From: Antedon mediterranea
Lineage: Eukaryota > Echinodermata > Crinoidea > Comatulida > Antedonidae
Direction: 5' to 3'
Length of the DNA: 64,000 nucleotides
Assembly: GCF_964355755.1 (NCBI RefSeq)
Contig: NC_092677.1
Location: forward strand, 1,865,001 to 1,929,000
A program made the translations under genes and the position numbers. How positions within the stretch are numbered: position 1 is the first letter of the stretch; every line of letters starts with the position of its first letter. The notes under the pieces were generated by a model. That model saw only the letters and a program-made list of their open reading frames with translations. It had not been told where the DNA came from and made no database searches. Below are positions 13,004-25,573 of this stretch, piece after piece.

Positions 13004-13290
13004 TGGAACTATATGGTTTTATTATTAAAGTTATTCAATAGTATAGTGACTGGATAAAACGTGTATAATAATAATAATATGGAATATTTATTTTATACCA
13101 GCAGAACATGTCATAAAGAAGGTAAGTTTGAAAAGGAAGACAACTTAATAATACTGTATAATATAAGTATTGGAACTATAATGTTGTTGTATGTTATTAA
13201 AGTTATTCAATAGTATGGTGACGGGATAAGTGTTTTTTATTTTATATAAGAAGAAAAACATTAATAAAGTCTAATGAAGGTAAGTTTGAA
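13004..13290. repeat. Diverged tandem duplication, about 160 bp period
   Basis: GGAACTATATGG... followed by TTATTCAATAGTATAGTGAC (13004 on) is repeated with changes from about 13163. AAGAAGGTAAGTTTGAAAA-type and TAATGAAGGTAAGTTTGAAA-type blocks follow each copy. Confidence 0.6.
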
Positions 13291-14639
13291 AACTGTAAAT
13301 GAATTAAGACTTATTTTCCCATTAAATACCAAGTGCAGTAATTCAATTAAATCCTAATCAACAACTTCCTGATTGAATTACTGCAGTAATCACTGAAGCA
13401 TTTTAACTGTTAACAAGTAAAATCCAATAGTTTAGGAACTTACACTGGTTTTGGTGTAATCTTCATGTTTATACAGTACTATGTAACATAGTTTGTAAGT
13501 TGAACAAAAATTTTTCTCATCAACTTTTCCAGAAGAAAGTAAATGAACCTTTTATAAGTCAAAGATTGTTCAAAACCTTTCTCAGAAAAACTGATTTGGA
13601 ATATAAACAGTTAAGTTCTATAATCTTCTGTTTAACATATTCATATATTAACTTGTAAAAAGAAGGAGAGAGAAAGAAAATGTAATCAATAGTTGATTAT
13701 AACCAACCTATATTAATTATATATATTCATGATCAATATTTTTAGGTAATATACATACTGGTGGTATTATGTATTACTTTGCACTGTTCTCCAGTTCTAT
13801 AAGCATACTCCTTCCTAATATATCTATATATCTTATTGATTATTGTCAACAACATAATTTGTCCATATGTAATTAATAGATTATTATAATTAGTCCTTGA
13901 TTTTCTAAGCCAAGTTACAAGCTTGTTGATAAACTTTACTCCTTAGAAAAATCCCACTGGAGGCCACTTCATCACCTGTTTTGCCTGTTAGAAGAAAAGT
14001 GATTTAATGGCCTAGAACAAAGACTTGTGTGATGTGAGATGCCATATATATTAGTGTTGCTTGGATTTAAGAGACCCCTATGCAACCTTTTTCAAAAGTA
14101 AAATTTAAAAATGATAATAAAAATATAATCTAAGAGGTCAATATACTTTACTTTTAAAGAGAATTGTGTTTATGATGTTTAACAGATGGGGAGGAATGAA
14201 AAAATGATTTTATTTTCAATTATAAAAACATAACTCTCAGTTTTTGACAGTTTTCTGATGTAAAAACTTTTATTAAATTTAGCAGTTCATTAAAAATGAT
14301 TAAATTATAACTTGGTTGTAGCATGGAGAAATAATCTCCATGGTTGTAGGTATTATCATTCAAATCATGTTATCTCCGAAGGTTACAATACAATAAAGAT
14401 ATAATTATTAATTTGTATAGTGTAGAAAATAGGATTAGATTTTATTAAGAAATAAATCTGTAATTTATACAAACTATTTTAATTGTCCATAAAAAAATTC
14501 AGCCTAGTAACTTTTTGTCCTGTATGCAGATCTAGAAGTCTACTAGAAAGAATTAATTATCATTTTGATTTATGTGGTATAGTAGTACATTTCAGTATCC
14601 TACCTGGTTGATGAACTAACAACTTAACATAAACATCCT

Positions 14640-14850
14640 TATGACGTCAATTGTATTCATTTTACAATTGATTACAATCTTTTCTATGAATTTCAGATAT
14701 ATATCTTTATGTCGTCAATAATGTTTTCCTTTTACAATTTATTACAATCTTTTTCTATGAATATCAGATATATATCCTTATGTGGTCACACAATTATGTA
14801 TTCTTTTTTTTACAATTTATTACAATCTTTTCTATGAATTTCAGATAAAC
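14640..14850. repeat. Three tandem units of about 70 bp
   Basis: Each unit carries ACAATTTATTACAATCTTT (or a close variant), TCTATGAATTTCAGATA and an ATCCTTATG-type tail. There are three diverged head-to-tail copies. Confidence 0.7.
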
Positions 14851-17800
14851 ATCCATGTCCTGTGAATGTCAACGACCTTATGATCCTAAACCATTATCTT
14901 GTCTTCATCCTCAATAATCTGTTTCTTATCCCAACCTTTTAAATTCTTGATAAAACTTCTTTTTTTTTAAAGTAGTAACAAAATAGCATGATACAGCGAT
15001 TCTACAAAGTAACAAAATTAACTTCTGAATTGGATACTAATTTTAAGTTTGAAATGTTTGTCATAAACAATTTTTGTTCCAAAATTATTATTTCAGCAAC
15101 AAATACAACATTCCGTTTGATAAGACTCTTCATACCGTCTTTTTGGACAACATCTTTGTTAGAATTTATAGGAAGTTAGGTTAGGTACCATGTCAAACCA
15201 GTAACTTAACAGTACTTTTGTTTAATCTTTTTGAACCTGATAAAATTGTTTAGCAATCTGCTTTTCTTTAGTGTAATCCTATACACTTTTTGTTGCAGCG
15301 ACTGCCTCATAAACCTTTGAAACAAGCTACAGTAAGATCAAACATTATTAAATTTGTGGGAAAAGCATAGATTTATTATTATCACTAAGTTTATATGATA
15401 AGCCATAATATTAAAAATATACAAAATAAGATTAGGTAAGACATACAACATTATTTATGCTGAATACTATGAGAAAATGAACATAAAAGAATGTGTACCA
15501 AGAGAGAACATACACTTGAAAACAAAATGTTTATGAACTGGATTGAGTATTAAAATCCCAAAGCTGTATCATTGACAGATTTACTAGGTTCAAGTTATAA
15601 GAATTATTATAAAGAAGTGTGTTGTGTTTCTTTTCTTCCTCATTCATACTGAATTATTTGAACTTTACCCAGAGTTCATAAGTTTGTGATTGGAGAATTT
15701 TGAACTCATTTTCTGTACTTTTTTTTAAAGAAAGAACAATAATTAAAACTGTTACTTTAAAAAGCCGAGTGGAGATTTTTCTGAGAAATGTTGTTTAAAC
15801 TTCATTTCAAAGTACAGATATTTCAGTATTTATTTAGTTATTATTTGATTCAAAAGTATAATCATAGACATCTCATCCGATATCTTCATTCGCAGACTTT
15901 ATCGTAAACAGATTGTTTTTAAATTTTGCTTGAGAAATTCTCAACGTACACCAATTATAAGACAATTGAGAATGAATTGAATGGCTTGAGAGAATTGGCC
16001 AGATCACAATTATAGATTTCGCTTGTTCTATAGCTGAGATTAGACCGCGATTAGCGAGAGCTTTTGCAAGATTACTCACCAATTCCTAAATAATCATTTA
16101 AATTCCCTTATTACCCACTTGTGTTTACTATTATTGAGCAAAGCGGCCAATAAAGATTGCTCCAAGAAATATTGATATGATTTCAATTATTTCTTTGCCC
16201 AAGTGAGGGAGATAAAATCTGTTGAAATTCTCCTAAATCATTTTTTTTTAAACTTTAATAGTTTTCTTCTTTCAATTCAAATTCAAAGTTAACATTTTTA
16301 TATCTTTTCCATATGACATACAAAATGTAAAATCTTAATTTGGTAATTACATTTTAAGAAATAAAGATGTAAAAATTCAGAAAGTAAACTTGTTTTTCTT
16401 TTGGAAAACATATGACTAAATGTTGCTATATAAGTTGCACAATTTTTATTTGAAAAACAGTGAATAATACATTATCAGAAGAATTTTAGTCAGACCACTC
16501 TCCATTTTAGACAGAACAGTTGGGAATAATATTTTAATCTAATTTATCCCTTTATGGATATAGCTACTAAAAAACCATTGTTTATAGCCTATTAACTACA
16601 AAAACCTAGCCGCAATTATATTGAATCTTTTTAAAAGAAGAGAGGTCTTCTGTACAAGAGGCATTTTAAAAATTTATTTGGCGTCAGTGTGGAGAAGAAA
16701 TTGTTAAAAGTGCAAGCAGTTTAACAAATTAATTCAATTTGGAGTGTTTGAGTGGGAGTGGATGTGTGGATTTGTGTAACAGTACCTACTGTATACTTTC
16801 TAAATTGAGTATAATTCAGTCAGGCTGCTCTCTCTGGTCTTCTCATTTCTCCATTTATAAATATTTGCATCACTCAAAGTTAGCTGAAATATATAGTTAA
16901 TTTACCTAATAGAAAACATAGAAAGATAATAAAAGTTGATCTGTAAGTTATTTATTTATTAAAGGAATCAAAGCTACCAGTATTTAGAAAGTAGAGATTT
17001 TATATCTCGAACCCAGACAATATACTTCAGTAGATTCTATACATCATAACATAACAATTGGACATTTACTTATTTTATTTATGTTATTTATGTATTACAA
17101 TTGTTTGTTTGTCGAATAATTATTTGTACTACCGTACGTATATAGAAATGATTTGTTTATCAAATCAAATCATTGTTTGTTCCATTTATAAAATTGTGTA
17201 CATTGAAAAATAGTTTTCCTCGACAGAAAATATGGTAAAACAAACAAAACAATCACAATTATATCATACATTTTTTTTTCGTCTTTTGTGCAATTACATT
17301 ATACATTAACATTGTAAGTTGTTAATAACAATTATTAAATATAATCTTATAGCAATAGTTTTCACTTCTTCAACAATATATTCAATTATATATTTAATTA
17401 AGTTCTAATAATGTCCAACGGGAATTGTTGGTGTGACATTTAGACCTGTGTGAAACAGGTTTTATTTCAAATTCAACCTCAAAAACCGAAATCTCTTGTA
17501 ACTCTATCCTTTGATTCTCTTTGTGTTGCCGTGGTGATTAAAACACTGAGGGGTATGTAATTATCAACATGTGGCTTAAGTTGTTAAGTTTCAATTTAGT
17601 TTATTTCTGAAATTTGAACTTTGACATTGAAGAAATCGTCGAAATTACTAATTTTTGTTTGGCTGCTTCAGTTAAAAATTAATAACTTAATTTTTGATAT
17701 TGTAAAAACACAAGACTAACTGTCCCAATGATATTAATTAAATTAAATCATAATGTATTTCTTATTTCCATGCTATTTAAATTTTTTCTTTTTGTAAAAA

Positions 17801-18331
17801 AATAGAAATCTAAATTGTTTTATCCCAAGTATATTTTGTTGCTTTGAATTATTACAAAATTAGAACATAGCTTTAAGCAGTACAGCTGACATTAGTCGAC
17901 TTTTTGCATTTTTAAGTCCCTCTAGGCCACAATTCGCTAATACCCTAAGCCATGCGACAAATACTTCATTTGACATTGGCCATGTTAAAATTATGTCCAC
18001 TGAATTAACGAGAACAGGTTACGTGTCTTACTAACTTTTTTCCAAATGTTCCGCTCCATTGCCTCAGGCTTCAATCTTTCTCTGTCCAGTAAACCAGTCA
18101 ATGATACTTTGTATCATATAATTCTTCCAGAGGGCTGAAATTCCTGAGGTCAGAGTTTAAAGTTTAAATGTTGTTTGTTGTTTTTTTTTTGTTTTTTTTT
18201 TATTATTATTATTATTATAACTTAGTTTTATGTGAATTTGTTTTTATTTTCTTGAATTTTTTCGATATTGTACTAATTCAAAATAAATCTTATGTAATGT
18301 AAACTCAAACTAGTATTTTCATTTATTTCAG

Positions 18332-18381
18332 GCCAATTATAAGAACATGATGATAAATGGGTTATAGATCTATTAGCAAAT
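18332..18381 (+). promoter_or_regulatory. 5' UTR part of CDON/BOC-like exon, with a short upstream ORF
   Basis: A polypyrimidine tract and CAG end at 18331, so exon sequence probably starts at 18332. An upstream ATG at 18347 opens a seven-codon frame (MMINGL, TAG 18365-18367) that ends 14 bases before the main ATG at 18382. Such a uORF may dampen translation. The main ATG was chosen because it opens a good signal peptide (VLSCLTLATFLANVH). Confidence 0.5.
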
Positions 18382-21300
18382 ATGATTACAAGAAGAATTG
18401 TGTTGTCGTGTTTGACGTTGGCAACGTTTTTAGCCAATGTTCATCGATGCAGGGCGCAAGGTAAGGATAAAAATGTCAAAACAATACATTATCACTTTTA
18501 TTCTTTTACTATTAAAATAAAAAACAAAACAATTGAAAAATTGAAATGAAATTTCATCTGTGTTTGGTAATATAATAATTCAAATATTAAAATGTTGAAT
18601 CATACCATTTTCGTCTGGACTATATTATCATTCTTCAAGCAATTCGAGTAATGCACTGCAATGCCAACAAAGTATGTTAGAATCTTTAAGAATTCTGAAA
18701 TTCGCAATATAAAGTCTAGTGTTTTAAAAATTGGAACGATATCAGTTAAATTATTCTACTATTGTGTATGGAGAAGTGACAACCTTTACTGTGACCTTGG
18801 CTGATTGGAAAAACTCTGCCTCTGCCAAACACAATCAGAAGTTACTAGGTGACATCATTACCATTAACCAATCAAAATGCTTGATTTCTTTCCTTAGCTA
18901 ATACCACTGTTGCATTTTGCTACTCCCCTGTTGATACACAGTTTTATTTTCTCTTCTGCCTCCTAAAGAGACTATTTGAATTCACAGCAGGCGGGCTGGT
19001 TAATCGACGTGAGGTGGAGTAGATAGCGTGCCGATGCAACTCATATCATTTTAAACCTGACCCATCCAATATGTATTTAGGAATTGATGCGTAATGTCGT
19101 AAATAGTTACTGTAGCAAATGGACTTGATTTATTTAAACTGACTTGTTATTGCTTAATATTTTTAATCAATTTAATACCATGCTTAAGTCACCAAAAGTA
19201 TTGAAACATTTCTTCTTAATAGGTTACCAATATTGGTAAGAAATCTGTGATTTTAAACAAATATATAAAAATTACTTACTGTAGAATATTATAATATGCT
19301 CTTTTAAAATCATATGACATGTATATCCAAAGTATAACTTTAAGTACTCAAATTATTTTTATAAATATATAGGGGGGGGGGGGGCAGGAATTTGTTTATA
19401 TATAATAAAAAAATATATATGCAATTAATTGCAACTTTTTGAGGGGTTGGGTTAGGCCACACATGTATGCACTGTTTTAATTTTCAGTGACTGTCTCACA
19501 AACTTCTACATTGAAACAAAATAACATTTAAAAATAATTGCACTAAAAAAAAGTGAATACTGCAATTACTGCAGATGAAGCACCCTCATTTTTTACACTG
19601 CAGTAGAATAGTTTTTTCCACATTTATAGTTTTTGTAGACAGTAGTCTTGACTTACATAAATTTATCATGTTCTGTTTTTTTTATAGACGAAGCACCCTC
19701 ATTTTTGAAAGAACCAAGTTCTCAAGTAGTAAAGCCTCATAGTCGTGTGAGATTAAAGTGCGAATTTTCGCCAAAAGACGCTACTGTTCTTTGGACATTT
19801 AATGGACAGTCCTTGCAAAATACCTCAAATGATATAGAATTTCGTCATAATCAAATAATTATTAACTCTTTTCGGAGTAATGGACTTAACTCTCATGTTG
19901 GAGAGTATCGCTGTTTTGTAAACACAAGTATAGGATTAATAGTAAGCAGAACTGCCAAGTTACAAAAAGCATGTAAGTATTTCAAAATAATTGATTGTCA
20001 ATAATATTCTATAGTATCAAGTTGATAAAATATTGGTGTTGAGTTAAGTTACCAAGCGGTTAAATATGGATGTACAGTAGTACAGGCAGCTCTCCCAATA
20101 CCAGACTCTCTGAAACCCAGAAACTCTCCCAATACCAGACATTTCTTTCATTTTTACCTTTAAACACCATTTTGAATACCAGACTTTCTGGAAAACCAGA
20201 CATATTTGGCCAGATCAAATGTGTCCGGTATTGGGAGATTTGACCAGTGTACCCATCTGGCTTGAGTGAACTTTAAAGAACCCACTGCATCTTTCAGAAG
20301 AGTAAAGATTTTCTTTTTATTTTAGATATTAAAAGGTTCAAGTTAAAGCCTCAACCACAGACCTCAACGTATCTAGGGGGAACGGCTGTGATCCATTGTA
20401 ACCCACCAAAAAGTGAACCAGAAGCGATTATACAGTTTGAATATAATGGACAATTAATAGAAAACACATCAGGTAAGCCAAAATGGTACTTTATTTGGTA
20501 TCTACTAAGGTAAGATAGGAATCCCTCAAACAATTATATAACAATATACATAAGCAATTACTAAACTACGAGTCTGTTTAAATGGCCTCATGGTTGTCTT
20601 TGTCCAGAGTTACTATACTATATATTTCTAGGCCATGTGTTTAAGTTTGAAATATAGATTCGTGAGAGAAAAAGAAAAACAAATTGAAGGAATCAATTTT
20701 TTTAAAGGAATAACTAAAACAATATCTGTTTTAGAAACCTATTCTTTGAATTGAAATAATTCATAAAATAGTACAGTTTGTCAACACATTGTTGTACATC
20801 ACTTTATATCTGCTATTGTTTGTATACAATTTATACAATACTCAACCTTTATGTTCTAAATACATTTAATGATGGAAAACATATTTAAAACAATTTTAAA
20901 ATATACTGTATGATGTTTTTGCTTTCAATTATGATGAATGTAGTTGAACGACCTAAAATGAAAATGTTATCCAAAACAGGTGCGTTACTTTTGACCCTAA
21001 GGAGTCAAAATTATAAAACCGATTCATCATATTTGTTGCTGTGTAGATTTTGAGTGGATAAGTCTGTGTATGAATAGTTATTTAATGAGTTATGCCAAAG
21101 GCTTGTCCATACTCTAATCCCGCACCTTTCCTTATCTTATCTTTTTGATAGATCGCTGTTATTGATGAAAGTTTTTTTAAATATGCCCCTCTCAAAACTC
21201 CGGAGGTTACGCATAATGGGCGTCTACACCAGAATTTAGTATGGTGTGCGCCCTGTAAACTAACAGAGTTTTGGTAGGCGATGTAGTAAAAAGAAGGGAC

Positions 21301-24300
21301 AGGGGGAGAGAAATATAAATTGTTGAATTCTGACTGTAGATAATTATTTCAATGAATGTTAATTCATTCAGAGAAACTCAACAGTTCTTTTCAGAACTAA
21401 TATATGTGGTGTACCGCTAACATTTGATTTCGCCATCCAAACCTTCAAACAATGAATGTTAATTTGTCGTTATTTTTTTATATATTAGAACGTCATGTAA
21501 TATTAAAATCAAGCAGTCTTCAAATTCATAATGTAACTGAGAATGATGTTGGTACCTACACATGTACCGGATACAACACAATATTAGATGAACGAAAAAG
21601 AGCAGAGTCAAGTACTGAACTCATTATAAAACAAGGTAAGATCCCAGTCAAAAGTGATTCCAAGTAAGGATTCTAAGCCTAAACTCTTGGTATCGGGCAT
21701 GGAAAAAGAGAAGGGAAAGAAACATGAAAATATTTAGTTCTTTGTTTTTTAAATCCTGTATTACTTTTGTTCATGTAATTTTTTATATTTTGTACATAAT
21801 TTAGTTTTTTTTCTAAATGGGCCTATTGTAAAAAAAAATGTTTTTCTTTAACTTTTATTTTACGCACCTTCATTCAAGAACTATGCCACTGTTTCAAAAG
21901 TGTAGCTTCCAAATAAATTATTTAATATTATTACATGTTATGTTTGTACCGTAATATACAAGCGGGGACATGACCTCTTATAAAATTAAGTACCTTTGGC
22001 ATGTAATGTCTGTTCCTGACGTGTATGTCTAATTAGTAGCAATTACAATTGTTCTATTTTGTTGGCAGATTCTGGTGACTCACTTAACATTGTAGATGTC
22101 TCAGGAGCATCTGTGTTTATTGGTGAAAATGCCGTTTTAGGATGCGTATCGGAGGATTATTACGTACGGTGGTATCGCAAGGAGGACCAAATGCCAGATA
22201 AGGTGGAACAAAAGTGGGGCAATCTTTATATTGAGAACGTTAGAAAAAATGATATGGGAGAATATACTTGTGTGTCATATTCAAAGAATGGAACTGTTAC
22301 TATGGAGAAGAATGTTCATTTACAAGTTAAAAGTAAGTTTAGAAATCATATATGTTACCACATGTTAGGTATGGTGTATAAAGCTCTGTCTACAATATCA
22401 AACTAGTTTGACAAAAAAAAGTGTGATGTGCCCAAATATGGTAGTGATTTGACATCATCATGTCCATATATGAGCACATCAAATTGTTGACACATAAAGT
22501 GTGATAGTGTAGACAGAGCTTAACACATCAAGTTGTCATAATCACAGTAGCTTGGTTGACATGCTTGATTACCAATCTAGGCAAAAATACTAGAGTTTCA
22601 AAAGCAATGTCTGTGACAAAATGTTGGTATTCATTGATGGTTCAGCTTTCTGCATGCTAGAGTAATCAAAATACTTAACTTAAATGTTGTTAATTTTCAT
22701 GTGAACAGAGACTTAAATGTTGTTAATTAAATAAAAAAAAATCTTTTCAGTCCGTCCTGCCATCAGAAGTCCACCAAAGGATACGTCTGTAGATCCCACA
22801 ATGACGCTTTCGTTAAAATGCAGTGTTGTTGGCGATGAAGATGACATCCGGTGGTTGTTCAATACCGTTCCTATTGACCCTCTAGACACAGACTACATTG
22901 CAGATGGTAAGATTCCATTAATGCCATTATATTTATTTATTTTATTTATGTTTAATTAGTGTGGTTTTTCCAAGCAAAACTTAAAATCTTAACAAAAACT
23001 GACATATCATCTATGCTTGGCAATCTGTAGCAAATGTGGGCGCATTTTTTACTTGGCGACTTCATTTCATTTTGACCAAAACACAGATACAGAACAGAAA
23101 CAAAGCACAATGGTCAGGGGCAACTAAAGTAAAACAATAACTACTCAAAGAGTCAGTTGCCACTTGAAGAGTCTTTTTGTACTCTCTACACTTTTCCTCA
23201 CAATTGAATCATTCCGTTCATTGTGCTATCTAACAAAAATATATTATATTTTTGTACTCTTCCTCACAATTGCATCATTCCATTCATTGTACTATCTAAC
23301 AAGAATTATATATTTTATTTTTGTACTCTCTACACTTTTCCTCACAATTGCATCATTGCGTTCATTTTACTAACAAGAATATATTTTATTTTTGTTTAGG
23401 TCGACAGTTAAAAATAAAACAACTTCGAGTGAAACATCTTGGAATGTACCAGTGCTATGTTGAAAATGAACTAGGCTCTGCACAGGCTTCTGCTCAGGTC
23501 AAATTTACACGTAAGTGCAAAAGAATACTTGATATAAATTAATTAACAATTAATATTTTGTTTTGTTTTATGTCTGAAAAAATAATTGTTAAAAAATAGT
23601 TTGTTGAATATGCCATTTTAATGTTGAATGACATTCATTCACCTTGACTAAAATTGGATCAAAAACAAAATGATTGACGTTATAAAACTGTAATTTAAAG
23701 AAGGAAAGCACAGTTAACCAGAAACCCATTGTCTTTAAGTCAATGTGTTTCTTGTTAATGAAACTGTTTATGTCTGTCTTTTATAGATGGGATCATTATT
23801 TGTGTATTTTTATCAAATTTTGATTGAATATTGTTTAAAAGCCAAATTTTAAGGAAAAAAGACTTAAGATGAAAGTTAATTTATTTTAGGTGGATATGCG
23901 TTGCCGATGTTCATTGAGAAACCTACCAACATGACTGCCATTGAGCATGAGCAAGTGTTTTTCGTGTGCAGATGGCATGGCCAACCATTCCCATTCATGC
24001 AGTGGTGGAACCCTAATAATGAACTAGTCAGAAATGGCCGCCGTTTCTTTATTGATGGAGACCCACAATCAGGTAAATTAAAGAGATACAAATAAAAAAC
24101 TAGAAAGGCACTCAGAGAGCGTAAACCTCCCCTAGACATATGAACATTGAATCGTGTGTTCTCATACAGCTATGATACCGTCCTTTAAAATCTTGTGAAA
24201 ATTGGGCAATAACTTTTTGAGTAATCCTGCTAAAAAAAAATAGAAAGAAACTTAAATACACATGTGTAACCTCTCTCACCATTCTGGCAAAAAGCTAAAT

Positions 24301-25532
24301 CAAAAGGGTAAAGTAAAGCAGCCAGAAAACACTATTCCTTCATCAGAAAATTAAATTTGTTATGTTATTTAATTTGTTCAGCTGGACTTGAAATATCTAA
24401 TGTACAACCCCAAGACGCGGGCTGGTATACCTGCTCAGTAAAGAACTTAGTTGGTGAGATCAGAGCAAGAGCCTATTTAAGTGTCATAGGTAAGAGCAAG
24501 TAGCACAATGCATTATCATTGGCACTTATGTCTATATATGATATGTTTGAGAGAAGCAACTGGCCAAGTTGTTTAAAAGACAGACCATAATATATACATA
24601 TCAGCAAGCGTTCAAGGCACACACCAAGACAGACCATAATATATACATAATAGCAAGCGTTCAAGGCACACACCAAGACGGACCATAATATATACATAAT
24701 AGCAAGCGTTCAAGGAACACGCCAAGACAGACCATAAGATATACACATCAGCAAGCGTTCAAGGCACACACCAAGACAGACCATAATATATACATATCAG
24801 CAAGCGTTCAAGGCACACACCAAGACAGACCATAAGATATACACATCAGCAAGCGTTCAAGGCACACACCAAGACAGACCATAATATATACACATCAGCA
24901 AGCGTTCAAGGCACACACCAAGACAGACCATAATATATACACATCAGCAAGCGTTCAAGGCACACACCAAGACAGACCATAATATATACACATCAGCAAG
25001 CGTTCAAGGCACACACCAAGATAGACCATAATATATACACATCAGCAAGCGTTCAAGGCACACACCAAGACGGACCATAATATATACACATCAGCAAGCG
25101 TTCAAGGCACACACCAAGACAGACCATAAGATATACACATCAGCAAGCGTTCAAGGCACACACCAAGACAGACCATAATATATACACATCAGCAAGCGTT
25201 CAAGGCACACACCAAGACAGACCATAATATATACACATCAGCAAGCGTTCAAGGCACACACCAAGACAGACCATAATATATACATAACAGCAAGCGTTCA
25301 AGGAACACGCCATTATTTATTATGATTGTTTTTCAGGAATGAATGTTAAAATACCTACTACCCAGCATACACCTTTATTACCAACCAGGCAGCCTATAGA
25401 GGGCGCTTTTAGCGATGAAGCACTGACGGTGACAACCAATAACGTGCAACAACCAATCAAAAAGGGAGCAGGTAAAAGATTTTTTAATTTTCACTTTCAC
25501 TATGTTTTATTTTACTGTTTGTTTACGGTAGT

Positions 25533-25573
<41 letters not shown>

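Larger units (their letters stand above)
8136..18331. other. 10-kb gene-free stretch upstream of the CDON/BOC-like gene
   Basis: I find no exon with credible coding sequence on either strand. It could be intergenic, or the first intron of the CDON/BOC-like gene, because that gene's first recognised exon begins behind a good 3' splice site (TTTATTTCAG at 18331) and so implies an upstream non-coding exon. Local islands of higher GC occur near 9.9-10.4 kb, 11.0-11.3 kb, 12.0-12.8 kb and 15.85-16.1 kb. These are the better places to look for regulatory DNA. Confidence 0.5.

Noticed and set aside
15873-16082. 69-codon minus-strand ORF in a slightly GC-richer patch
   Set aside because: No family recognised and no splice partner exons; kept only as a place to look for conserved non-coding DNA.
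23164-23373. 69-codon ORF with LFLTIASF repeats
   Set aside because: Intronic tandem repeat translation before the Ig4 second exon.
24579-25311. Direct repeats resembling a CRISPR array
   Set aside because: Units are contiguous without unique spacers and the DNA is clearly eukaryotic; it is a minisatellite.
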